A DNA stretch of 12,866 nt from Clostridium_AD sp051278035 (GTDB lineage Bacteria; Bacillota; Clostridia; Clostridiales; Clostridiaceae). The stretch spans positions 1 through 12,866 of the forward strand of contig NZ_JBNMNU010000122.1 in the NCBI RefSeq assembly GCF_051278035.1. Direction: 5' to 3'. Positions 5,562 to 12,866 of this stretch are shown here, one piece after another; the stretch's first letter is position 1; each line of letters opens with the position of its first letter. A program made the translations under genes and the position numbers. Below the pieces are notes generated by a model. The model searched no databases. It was not told where the DNA came from and was given only the letters and a program-made list of their open reading frames with translations.

Positions 5562-5757
5562 TTATGCACAACCTAGATAGAAAAAAACATTATACTGTTA
5601 ACTATATTCAGACAATTAAAAATTTATCCACAATTCAGAAAAAGTTATCCACCAAAAGGGGATAACTTCTTATACTTATACACATAACAACCAATAAACT
5701 AGTAATATACCTATAATTTATGTAAATTAATCGATATTTTCAGAATAGTTATACACA
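5562..5757 (+). promoter_or_regulatory. DnaA-box cluster, five boxes in helical phase
   Basis: Four exact matches to TTATNCACA lie at 5562-5570 (TTATGCACA), 5624-5632 (TTATCCACA), 5676-5684 and 5749-5757 (both TTATACACA). A one-mismatch box, TTATCCACC, is at 5645-5653. All point the same way. Start-to-start distances are 62, 21, 31 and 73 bp, close to 6, 2, 3 and 7 helical turns. An AT-rich stretch lies between the last two boxes. It could be a DnaA-titration or regulatory cluster, or part of an origin. No dnaA, dnaN or rpmH gene is in view, so I do not call it the chromosomal oriC. Confidence 0.7.
5639..5668 (-). terminator. Likely terminator of the coiled-coil gene
   Basis: AAGTTATCC-ACCAAAAGG-GGATAACTT is a perfect 9-bp stem with a 9-nt loop. 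On the minus strand the stem ends in T's and runs into TTT (five T's at 5639-5643). It lies about 120 nt after the stop of the coiled-coil gene and overlaps the third DnaA box. Confidence 0.55.
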
Positions 5758-5788
5758 GGCTTGAAAACTTAAGTCTTATCGCTTACAT

Positions 5789-6106
5789 CTACAAATCACT
5801 TGAAATGTTCTTTACAGCGCATTTAATTACACTTATATCTTCACAAATAGGCTCTATAGCTTCTGGTATTTGCTTTTCAGTTTGACCTATCATATTCTTC
5901 TGAACTTCAGCTAATATTCCGATTTCACTATCTATACTCTCTAACCCAAGCGTGGTTTTATCGACTTTAATATTAAGACTTTTTATATCTTCTTTTACGC
6001 TATTTAAATCCCGTCTTATGGCTTTAAACTCATTAGTTACATCAGTTTTAAAAGTTGAAAACTCACTATGCATCTTTTCCATAAGTTCAGCCATCTTATC
6101 CTCCAT
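5789..6106 (-). CDS. Coiled-coil protein, 105 residues, unknown role
   Basis: The start at 6106 is fixed by GAGGTGG 7 nt upstream and by a promoter whose -35 box covers the farther ATG at 6178. The product is soluble, with no signal or membrane segment. Residues about 1-60 (MAELMEKMHSEFSTFKTDVT and on to VKEDIKSLNIKVD) show heptad-like spacing of hydrophobics, and helix continues to the C-terminus, which has a break at QIPEAIEP. Proteins of this form, starting M.(D/E)(D/E)KM..LM..M..EF, are common and uncharacterised in clostridia and bacilli. It probably forms an oligomer. It follows the DUF1294 gene by about 90 nt but has its own promoter. Confidence 0.8.
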   Translation of the reverse strand: MEDKMAELMEKMHSEFSTFKTDVTNEFKAIRRDLNSVKEDIKSLNIKVDKTTLGLESIDSEIGILAEVQKNMIGQTEKQIPEAIEPICEDISVIKCAVKNISSDL

Positions 6107-6149
6107 ACTATTACCACCTCTTAATATGCATCTGTATAATCTTACCTTT

Positions 6150-6178
6150 ATTGTACCCAAAAAGGTTGTAAATTTCAA
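6150..6178 (-). promoter_or_regulatory. Sigma-A promoter of the coiled-coil gene
   Basis: TTGAAA (6173-6178) and TACAAT (6150-6155) are exactly 17 nt apart on the minus strand, each matching five of six consensus bases. The expected RNA start is near 6143, giving a leader of about 37 nt with a good ribosome site. Confidence 0.65.
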
Positions 6179-6195
6179 GCTCTAAATTATGGACC

Positions 6196-6465
6196 TTACA
6201 TGATTTGAAAAATATATTTAAGAACTATAAACACTTGAACTCCAAGTATTAAAGGTATTCCTATGACAAACTTATTATGCTTAGTTTTATGCCTAAACAA
6301 ACGCATCCCTATAAAAATGCCCAAGGCTCCAAAAGCCGCAGCTATGGTAAAAAGCGTATTCTCTGGTGTTCTCCATTTCCCTTTTCGTGACTTTTGCTTA
6401 TCTGAATACATTATAAACACGCCAATTAAATTAATAGCTAAATAATAGTACAAAAATATTTCCAT
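6196..6465 (-). CDS. DUF1294 family small membrane protein
   Basis: The ATG at 6465 is preceded by GAGGAGG with 5 nt between, so I use it rather than the ATG 31 codons upstream, whose extra residues are not family-like. The 89-residue protein carries the DUF1294 (YsdA-like) signature: an N-terminal hydrophobic helix, then SDKQKSRKGKWRTPENTL, then a second helix with AAAFGALGIFIGMRLFRHKT and KHNKF, and a last helix GIPLILGVQVFIVLKYIF. It is thus a membrane protein with three segments and a conserved basic cytoplasmic loop (W-R-x-P-E, F-R-H-K-T). The biochemical role of the family is unknown. It lies between addA and the coiled-coil gene on the same strand, but the 280-nt gap before it suggests separate transcription. 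Confidence 0.88.
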   Translation of the reverse strand: MEIFLYYYLAINLIGVFIMYSDKQKSRKGKWRTPENTLFTIAAAFGALGIFIGMRLFRHKTKHNKFVIGIPLILGVQVFIVLKYIFQIM

Positions 6466-6555
6466 AATTTCCTCCTCTATTTGTAATGTAATAATACCAT
6501 ATCTTTTCTCCTTATTTCTGCCAGCGAGGAGCGCGTATATTCTAATGCCTTTTGA

Positions 6556-6749
6556 CATATATTTCGTAATTGTATGAACTTTCTCCGCATGACTTGCAAT
6601 CGGTCGCCCAAAAACATTGTAATTCCATACCTTACGCCAAAATATTATCTCCCGGGAAATGTTTCGCTACTTTTTTGGTTTTTTCTCATATATTTCTCTA
6701 TGAACTTTTCTCCGCATCACAAGCCACGCTGGAGAATTTTCATACCTTA
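6556..6749 (+). repeat. Imperfect direct repeat downstream of addA
   Basis: Copy 1 is at 6556-6634 and copy 2 at 6687-6749. They share, in the same order, CATATATTTC, then ATGAACTTT(T)CTCCGCAT, then CATACCTTA. Distances inside the copies differ (about 79 and 63 nt), so one copy has lost or gained bases. Copy 2 ends on the addA stop codon. No gene occupies 6466-6746 convincingly. Confidence 0.55.
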
Positions 6750-9700
6750 TACCTCTACTGCTTCATCGATGCTAAACAAATACAAATAACTCGCCCCAAC
6801 CTGCGTTTCAAGTGTTTGATTGATCGCCCTAGCATAATAGTCTAGCTGTGACTTATACTTCTCTACTAAAAGGCTTACCTCCCCATTCCCTACCTTGTCT
6901 GTTTTATAATCCACCAGTATTATCACTCCATTTTCCTCGAAATAGCAATCTATAATTCCTTGAAGAATTATCTTTTCCTCTCCATATATCTCTATTGGAA
7001 GGGTTTTATCTATCTCTGTAGAGTTAATCTCTATATGGAAGGGAATTTCTCTTTTTAACTTATTTTGGCCATATGCGCTTACCATTCTTTGACCTAATGG
7101 AGTTTTAAATAGCCTCACTAGCTTTTCTACTCGCACTGATTTACCCTCTTCTTCTGAAATTAACATTTTTTCGATATAAATATCTATTTGCGCCCTAATT
7201 TCACTTATGCTTGCCACCTTAGTTAAATCCAATCTTTGCAGTACAGCGTGCATAGCGGTTCCTTTTTCAGCTGGACTTAGACCTTTTATTTCTTCTAGAA
7301 ATTTAGGCTTTTTTATAAGTCTTGGCTTATACATATTGTCCGAGGGACCTTCTGTAATTTCTTGATTATATTTTCTTTTTAGCTCCGTTACTGTAAGTAC
7401 TGTTGGCATTTTTGTAGACATTTCATATTTATACACAAAACCTAACCTTTTATCTATGGCATCTTGGAGTTCCTTTTGGTTTTCACTTTCATTAAGCAAG
7501 CTTAACTTTTCCTGCGTACTTACAATGGCATTTTCCTCTGCCTTCTGATTTTTCGTTACTTCTTCCCTATTCCAGAATCTGATTTCAAAGCTAGCTGGAT
7601 GCTTTAGTAGGGATTCATTATTATCATCTATTCCTATTAACTCTCTTAGCGGTTTTCCATCCTCGTGTCTTATTATCGCAGGGACTATCCAATCTAAATA
7701 GCCTTTGGCTTTTAATATCTCATATTCTCCAAGCTTTTCACCATTTTCCGAAAGTGCCGAGCTCATTCTTACTAAATTCTTCTCTATATTTCTCATCGCC
7801 CCAGTTATTATCAACTTTTCTTTTGCTCTTGTAAAGGCAACGTATAGCACTCTCATTTCCTCCGAAAGGCTTTCTATTCTTATGGTCTTTTTTAACGCCT
7901 CTTTTAAAACTGTGGGATAAGAGATTCTCCTTAATGGATCCACAAAATCCGGACCGAAGCCTAGTTCCTGATGAAATAATATACTTTTATTAATGTCCAT
8001 TAAGTTAAAGTTTTTCCCTGCACCACTTAGAAATACTACTGGAAATTCTAATCCTTTACTCTTATGGATACTCATAATTCTAACTACATTTTCATTTTCA
8101 CCTAGGGTTTTGGCACTTCCCATATCTCCGGAACTTACTTTTAGCTTATTTATAAAGTTTATAAAATTAAACAGTCCTTTATAACTAGTTTCCTCGTACT
8201 GCCTAGCTCTTTGGAACAGCACCCGCAGGTTTGCCTGTCTTTGGACTCCTTGAGGCATTGCTCCCACATAACCGTAGTATCCAGTGGTAGTATAAAGTAG
8301 CCAGATGAATTCATCGATGGGCATATAATTTCTAATTTCTCTAAAGTGGTTTAATTTTTCTATAAATTTTGTTAGCTTTTCATTTTCCCCTGTTTTTTCA
8401 TGAGAAACCATAGCATCATAAAAGCACATTTCCCTTTGACCTATTCTTATATCTACTATTTCCTCTGAGGTAAATCCACCTATTGGAGAACGAAGGACTG
8501 AAATCATAGGGATATCCTGCCTTGGATTATCTATTATTTGTAGAAGGCTCATTATTATTTGAATTTCTATGGTGCTAAAATATCCTGTGCCAGTATCTGC
8601 ATAAACCGGTATTCCCTCTAGCTTTAACTGTTCTAAAAAGGAAGGAGCCCAGTTTGAGGTGGCACGGAGCAATATTACAATGTCTTTATAGTCCACAAAT
8701 CTGTAAGCTTTTATTTTCTTATCATATATCTTAAAAGGATCTGGCTTTTCTCTATTCATTAATTCGCTTATTCTTTTAGCTACAATCCTAGCTTCCAGTT
8801 CAATGTTAGTTGGAGTTTCATCCTCCGCGGTTGTTCCTTCCTCGCTTATTTCACCCTCTTCACCTTCTACGCTATCCTCTGTTATATCAGGCACTGCTTT
8901 TTCAATGAGATGTAGCTCCACGGGACCCCCAATTTCTGATCCATCTTTAAGATCCTCAAAATGAGCCCCTAAATTTAGTGCTTCTTCATCTGTGTAGTCA
9001 AGCTCCCCTATGTTTTTGCACATTACTTGCTTGAATATAAAATTCACTGCATTAATAACTGGCTCTCTACTTCTAAAATTCTTATATAGAGTTATTTTTC
9101 TCTTGCTATCGCCCTCTATTTTAGAATAACTATTGTATTTACCAAGAAACAGTTCTGGCTTTGCCTGTCTAAATCTATATATACTCTGTTTTACGTCTCC
9201 TACCATAAATAGGTTTGGCGTGCCTAATTTCTCTCTTGATATTATGTTTAGAATAGTTTCCTGAACCATATTGCTGTCTTGGTATTCATCTATTAAGATT
9301 TCATCAAACTTGTTTCGGAGCCCAATTGCAACTTTTGAAGGTTCTGGCATTCCTTCCGCGTCAAATACTACTTCTCCTGCTTCATCTCTTTTGGTTAATA
9401 TATAAAGGCAATAGTGCTCAAAATCGTTAAAATCTATAATGGCTCGATCTTTCTTCTTTTGTCTGTATTTTTCCTGCAAATCTATGACTAGTTGTGATAG
9501 TTCCATCATTTGTGGGTAAAGTGTTCTTATATCTTGTAGTGACTCATCTGAAGCAGCTGAATACATTTGCTTTTGCACAGCTTGTAATTGTTTTTTTACT
9601 TTGTTTCTTATATCCTGAACCATCTTTTGTTTATCCTTATCTTTGCAACCCCTTATGGTTGGTAGCTTTTTAAAGACTAACGTTTCAAATGCGGCTGCTA

Positions 9701-10610
9701 AACTTTCAAAACTACTATTCGCAGCGCTTAAAAGGTCTGATAGATTAGCTAAGTCCTCTTTAAAAGCATCTCCGTAGACTTCTATAGCCTGATTTGACTC
9801 TACCATTTTCAGTGCTTTTAGCATTACTTTTTCTATTCCCTTTAGTTCTGTTTTAAGGTCTCTCATTAAAACCTGTGCCCAGGATGTATCACTAAAATTA
9901 TAGCCTTCCTTTATGTTAAAGTCCTCGGCTTTGTCTTTTAACCATTTTATTGGATCTGTAGCACTCATTGCAAAGTTATAAAGGCTTAGAACTATAGCTT
10001 GAAGTCCTAGGTCTTCTTTGTTATTACTGTAGGATTCCACTAGTTGCAAAAAGCTAGAATTTTCTACTAGTTCGTTTTTACTTGTTGTTTCATCATTTCC
10101 CTCTTCACTTAAGGCTAGGTATCTATCTTCGAACATCTCTTCTAAAGCTTCTTGTTTTAGAAGCACCGCTTCTGTGGTGTCAGCTATTCGAAAATTCGGA
10201 TCCAAATCCACTACATGAAAATTGCTTCTTATAACCTCTAGGCAAAAAGAGTGAATTGTTGTGATGCTGGATTTATTTAGTAGCGTTAATTGCCTTTGAA
10301 GTAGTTTACTTCCTGGATTTTTATGAAGCTCCACTGAAATTGCCTCTGCTATTCGCTCTCTCATTTCTGAGGCAGCGGCGTTTGTAAATGTAACTACTAA
10401 GAGCTTATCTATATCTGTGGGCCTATTTTCATCCGTTACTATTTTTATTATTCTCTCAACTAGAACTGCAGTTTTACCAGAGCCTGCCGCAGCTGCCACT
10501 AGAAGGTTACAGTCTATAGTTAATATAGCCATTTCTTGGTCAGGGGTAAAGTTAACCGCTTTCTCTTTTAATGGGGTTTCTTTATTTTCTACTTTGAGTT
10601 TAGTTGTCAT
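6747..10610 (-). CDS. addA: ATP-dependent helicase/nuclease subunit A
   Basis: This 1287-residue protein is full length for AddA, the UvrD-like 3'-5' helicase and nuclease subunit of AddAB, which resects double-strand breaks and loads recombination at Chi. Helicase motifs are in order: Q motif FTPDQEMAI (21-29), Walker A AAAGSGKT (40-47), VVTFTNAAASEMRERI (72-87), Walker B DEYQD (441-445), VGDVKQSIYRFR (470-481), KNFRS (510-514), IMSIHKSKGLEF (845-856) and VLYVAFTRAKEKL (921-933). The RecB-type nuclease domain is at the C-terminus: GTAMHAVLQRLD (1117-1128), D1221 in GIIDCYF, D1234-Y-K1236, then SQLDYYARAI. Both active sites look intact. A low-complexity acidic insert lies at about 575-605. 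Its ATG overlaps the addB stop (ATGA), with GGAGGGGAG upstream inside addB, so the two are translationally coupled. Confidence 0.97.
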   Translation of the reverse strand: MTTKLKVENKETPLKEKAVNFTPDQEMAILTIDCNLLVAAAAGSGKTAVLVERIIKIVTDENRPTDIDKLLVVTFTNAAASEMRERIAEAISVELHKNPGSKLLQRQLTLLNKSSITTIHSFCLEVIRSNFHVVDLDPNFRIADTTEAVLLKQEALEEMFEDRYLALSEEGNDETTSKNELVENSSFLQLVESYSNNKEDLGLQAIVLSLYNFAMSATDPIKWLKDKAEDFNIKEGYNFSDTSWAQVLMRDLKTELKGIEKVMLKALKMVESNQAIEVYGDAFKEDLANLSDLLSAANSSFESLAAAFETLVFKKLPTIRGCKDKDKQKMVQDIRNKVKKQLQAVQKQMYSAASDESLQDIRTLYPQMMELSQLVIDLQEKYRQKKKDRAIIDFNDFEHYCLYILTKRDEAGEVVFDAEGMPEPSKVAIGLRNKFDEILIDEYQDSNMVQETILNIISREKLGTPNLFMVGDVKQSIYRFRQAKPELFLGKYNSYSKIEGDSKRKITLYKNFRSREPVINAVNFIFKQVMCKNIGELDYTDEEALNLGAHFEDLKDGSEIGGPVELHLIEKAVPDITEDSVEGEEGEISEEGTTAEDETPTNIELEARIVAKRISELMNREKPDPFKIYDKKIKAYRFVDYKDIVILLRATSNWAPSFLEQLKLEGIPVYADTGTGYFSTIEIQIIMSLLQIIDNPRQDIPMISVLRSPIGGFTSEEIVDIRIGQREMCFYDAMVSHEKTGENEKLTKFIEKLNHFREIRNYMPIDEFIWLLYTTTGYYGYVGAMPQGVQRQANLRVLFQRARQYEETSYKGLFNFINFINKLKVSSGDMGSAKTLGENENVVRIMSIHKSKGLEFPVVFLSGAGKNFNLMDINKSILFHQELGFGPDFVDPLRRISYPTVLKEALKKTIRIESLSEEMRVLYVAFTRAKEKLIITGAMRNIEKNLVRMSSALSENGEKLGEYEILKAKGYLDWIVPAIIRHEDGKPLRELIGIDDNNESLLKHPASFEIRFWNREEVTKNQKAEENAIVSTQEKLSLLNESENQKELQDAIDKRLGFVYKYEMSTKMPTVLTVTELKRKYNQEITEGPSDNMYKPRLIKKPKFLEEIKGLSPAEKGTAMHAVLQRLDLTKVASISEIRAQIDIYIEKMLISEEEGKSVRVEKLVRLFKTPLGQRMVSAYGQNKLKREIPFHIEINSTEIDKTLPIEIYGEEKIILQGIIDCYFEENGVIILVDYKTDKVGNGEVSLLVEKYKSQLDYYARAINQTLETQVGASYLYLFSIDEAVEV

Positions 10611-12866
10611 TTTTTCTCCCCTCCAATGGTTTCTATATTTGAACTTAGAAGTTCCCAGATTTCCGCATCTTTTTTATCTTTTATTATCTTATAAGTATTT
10701 TCCTTAAGAGTAGCATCAAATTGGCATATAGATGTATATTTACAATAGCTACAAGGAGTGAAATCCTTTTTCTTGTAGGGCTTTATTTCTATATCCCCAC
10801 TTAGCATTTCCTCGCATGTGTTTATAAGGTTTTCTTTTACATGGCAAAGCAGCGTTTCAAACTGAGCCTTTGTAGCAACCGAGGAATTCGCCCCTAAATC
10901 TCCATTTTGCTTAATAGATGCTGGCACAACTAGTGAGGCTCCCTCTATATTTCTATCCATTTCTCTAATAATTTTAGTATCTGATAAAAGAAGGCCCTTC
11001 ATTTTCAGTGCTTTCATTATAGCTTTTTCTAGTTCCGCTTCGTCTAAATTGTTTTTAGCTTTTATAACTGGGTCATCTATTTTAAAATAAAGAATACCTG
11101 CTGGGAAAATTGGTTCCTTGGACGCTTTGTTTTCATTTGTCAGCATAGCATCTAAATAGGTAAGTAGCTGTATTTGAAGTCCGTAATATACGTCGGAGAG
11201 TTTAAAATCCTTGTTACCAGATTTATAATCTATTATCCTGTAAAATTCTTCACCCTCACTTACTAATTTATCAACCCTATCTATCCTGCCCACTAGATTT
11301 ACCTTTTCTCCTGTGGATAGTTCTACAGCTATCGGTGGATAATCTCCATCTTGTACTCCAAAGGATACTTCATAGCCAAAGGGTTCAAAACCACTATTTT
11401 TCATTTGCTCAACTATTACATAAATAGTTCGCTTTAATACTCTTTTCAATCTTTCTGTAAAGTACTTATACCTGGGAGAACTGTTTAATATATACCCACT
11501 AGAGTTTCCCGCAGCTTCAGTTTCTACTATGGTGGAAAGATTCTCTTCGCACCAACCTTTTTCAAGATCCGCCCACTTTTTATTACTTTTATCCACAAGT
11601 TTCGAAAAATTATCTAGTACACTGTGCATAAAGCTACCGAGATCTGGGGATGAAAAGGTAAAAGACTCCCTTTCTTTAGCTTTTAGGCCATACTGGACAA
11701 AATATGCAAAGGGACACTCTTCATATTTTTCTATTCTGGATACACTAAAATAGTTTTTTTCTCCATAAAGCATGTGTACTTTTTCTTTTTCTAACATTTT
11801 AACTTCATTCTTATAGTCAAAACCCTCGAACATAATGCTAGTCTTTTCTCTAAAGCCAGGGTGGTTTTGGTACCATTTGTAAACCTGTACCCACATATCG
11901 GATATATGACCTTCTTCTAAGTATTTTCTAAGGACAAAAATAAGTCCATTAAAGGTGGGCGTCTTAGCACAGACCTGCTGCATTTGATGCTCAGTTAGTA
12001 AATCGTTGTCTTTGTCCTTGCCCGCATATTCTACTATATTATTTTCTTCTATTAATTCCTTAAACAAGGCTTTAAATCTTGATATTATAATGGAAGGTCT
12101 TAGAGTTTTACCTTCATAATCACCTATAGGATAACTTATAAACAGATATTTACTCGGAATAGTTATTGTGGCATAAACTAAATACTGCTCATTAAAGGCT
12201 TCAGTTTTTGTGTCATTTGCTATTTCTATTCCTTTTTCTTTTAGAATTACTCTGTCACCATCTGTAAATATCCCCTCTTCCCTACTCGCTTTTGGGAACA
12301 CTCCATCATTTACCCCTATAATATATAAGGCAGTTACATCATGACTTTTTATACGGTCTACGCTACTAATTGACACGCCGTCAAGTGCTGGTGGGATTAG
12401 TCCCATCTTGTGTTTGCTAAAGCCCATTGACATCACCGATGAAAATTCCTCAAGAGATAAGTTTTCATCTCCTATAACTTCTACCATCTGATCCAAAAGT
12501 TCCATTACTAGGTTCCAAATTTTACTGTACTCTGTGACTTCTACCTGGTCTCCATTCTCTTTAAAATTCTCTATCCATATTTCTAGAGTTTTATATACAT
12601 TTATGGTTTCTAGAAATTCGAAGAGAGCTGTGCAGATTTTAGTAGTGGTGTTTTTGCCTCTTAATTTTTCTTTTAAGGTTATTAGTGGCTCTATTACAAG
12701 CTCTCTTGTTTGGTTTAGGATTTTTATTGTAGCTTCTATTCTTTGTGTTTCCTCTGTTGGTTCTGGCTGTTCTTGCTTTTCTTCTGCTTTTAGAGCTTCC
12801 TGTGCGCTTCTCTTATAATAGTCTCTAAAATAGTATTCTATCTTTTCCTGCCAAAGCTCTAGATCT
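10607..12866 (-). CDS. addB: ATP-dependent helicase/nuclease subunit B, N-terminus cut by window edge
   Basis: The frame is open to the window edge and gives 752 residues; an ATG at 12505 is internal, because the upstream 120 codons (ELWQEKIEYYFRDYYKRSAQ and on) read as AddB. AddB is normally about 1150 residues, so some 400 N-terminal ones, with its Walker A, are missing. The nuclease domain is present: GRIDRVD (D529 of the visible part) and IIDYKSG (D546, K548), then GLQIQLLTYLDAM. Four cysteines at visible positions 384, 705, 708 and 714 form the iron-sulphur clamp; their spacing (321, 3, 6) is nearly that of Bacillus subtilis AddB. AddB recognises Chi and cuts the 5'-ended strand. It is encoded directly before addA and overlaps it by four bases. 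The promoter lies outside the window. Confidence 0.96.
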   Translation of the reverse strand, partial: DLELWQEKIEYYFRDYYKRSAQEALKAEEKQEQPEPTEETQRIEATIKILNQTRELVIEPLITLKEKLRGKNTTTKICTALFEFLETINVYKTLEIWIENFKENGDQVEVTEYSKIWNLVMELLDQMVEVIGDENLSLEEFSSVMSMGFSKHKMGLIPPALDGVSISSVDRIKSHDVTALYIIGVNDGVFPKASREEGIFTDGDRVILKEKGIEIANDTKTEAFNEQYLVYATITIPSKYLFISYPIGDYEGKTLRPSIIISRFKALFKELIEENNIVEYAGKDKDNDLLTEHQMQQVCAKTPTFNGLIFVLRKYLEEGHISDMWVQVYKWYQNHPGFREKTSIMFEGFDYKNEVKMLEKEKVHMLYGEKNYFSVSRIEKYEECPFAYFVQYGLKAKERESFTFSSPDLGSFMHSVLDNFSKLVDKSNKKWADLEKGWCEENLSTIVETEAAGNSSGYILNSSPRYKYFTERLKRVLKRTIYVIVEQMKNSGFEPFGYEVSFGVQDGDYPPIAVELSTGEKVNLVGRIDRVDKLVSEGEEFYRIIDYKSGNKDFKLSDVYYGLQIQLLTYLDAMLTNENKASKEPIFPAGILYFKIDDPVIKAKNNLDEAELEKAIMKALKMKGLLLSDTKIIREMDRNIEGASLVVPASIKQNGDLGANSSVATKAQFETLLCHVKENLINTCEEMLSGDIEIKPYKKKDFTPCSYCKYTSICQFDATLKENTYKIIKDKKDAEIWELLSSNIETIGGEKK

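Noticed and set aside
5562..5757. Calling the DnaA-box cluster the chromosomal oriC
   Set aside because: No dnaA, dnaN, recF, rpmH or gyrase gene lies nearby in the window, so the sequence alone does not support it.
6107..6178. Longer N-terminus for the coiled-coil protein (ATG at 6178)
   Set aside because: This ATG lies in the -35 box of a good promoter; the ATG at 6106 has a well-placed GAGGTGG.
6466..6558. Longer N-terminus for the DUF1294 protein (ATG at 6558)
   Set aside because: The extra 31 residues are not part of the family, while the ATG at 6465 follows GAGGAGG at the right distance.
6477..6617. 46-codon minus-strand frame beginning MFLGDRLQVMRRKF
   Set aside because: There is no clear ribosome site, it lies in the direct-repeat region, and it overlaps the ribosome-site approach of the DUF1294 gene. 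The peptide resemblance between repeat copies follows from DNA identity.
7429..7437. Exact DnaA box inside addA (and another at 11589-11597 in addB)
   Set aside because: Each is isolated in coding sequence and explained by chance or codon content; not part of a cluster.
1..12866. CRISPR array, tRNA or rRNA gene
   Set aside because: I saw no regular short repeats with spacers, and no cloverleaf or rRNA-like sequence on either strand.

Overview
The window looks like chromosomal DNA from an AT-rich, low-GC Gram-positive anaerobe, most likely Clostridium or a close relative. This rests on strong AGGAGG-type ribosome sites, AT-biased codons, an AddAB (not RecBCD) nuclease-helicase, a cell-wall-binding-repeat-2 (CWB2) protein fused to DUF5050-like repeats, and an IS200/IS605 element. 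The genus is inferred; nothing here fixes the species.

Layout. Positions 1-824 hold the left part of an IS200/IS605 element on the minus strand: the left-end hairpin, tnpA and the first 93 codons of tnpB, which runs off the window. Positions 870-1500 are a patch of very small minus-strand genes (61, 57 and 32 codons) plus a 21-codon scrap of a tyrosine recombinase, typical of a decaying or mobile region. Positions 1615-2393 are a plus-strand unit of unknown function: an exported protein, a small helical cytosolic protein and a terminator. Positions 2434-4254 hold a once 606-residue surface protein (signal peptide, three CWB2 repeats, seven propeller-like repeats). It now has an in-frame TAA inside the third CWB2 repeat and ATT where its start codon should be. 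Positions 4402-5338 hold a YihY/BrkB-family membrane protein and its terminator.

Positions 5339-5788 are a gene-free stretch with the most striking signal in the window: five DnaA boxes, all in the same orientation, spaced 62, 21, 31 and 73 bp, each close to a whole number of helical turns. Then come, all on the minus strand, a coiled-coil protein with its own good promoter, a DUF1294 small membrane protein, a 280-bp gap with an imperfect direct repeat, and addA and addB. The two add genes overlap by four bases (ATGA) and encode the subunits of the AddAB helicase-nuclease that processes DNA double-strand breaks for RecA. addB lacks its N-terminal part, about 400 residues, because the window ends.

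I found no intact new defence or metabolic system. The best candidates for follow-up are the phased DnaA-box cluster, the doubly damaged surface-protein gene, the unrecognised exported/helical gene pair and the direct repeat after addA.
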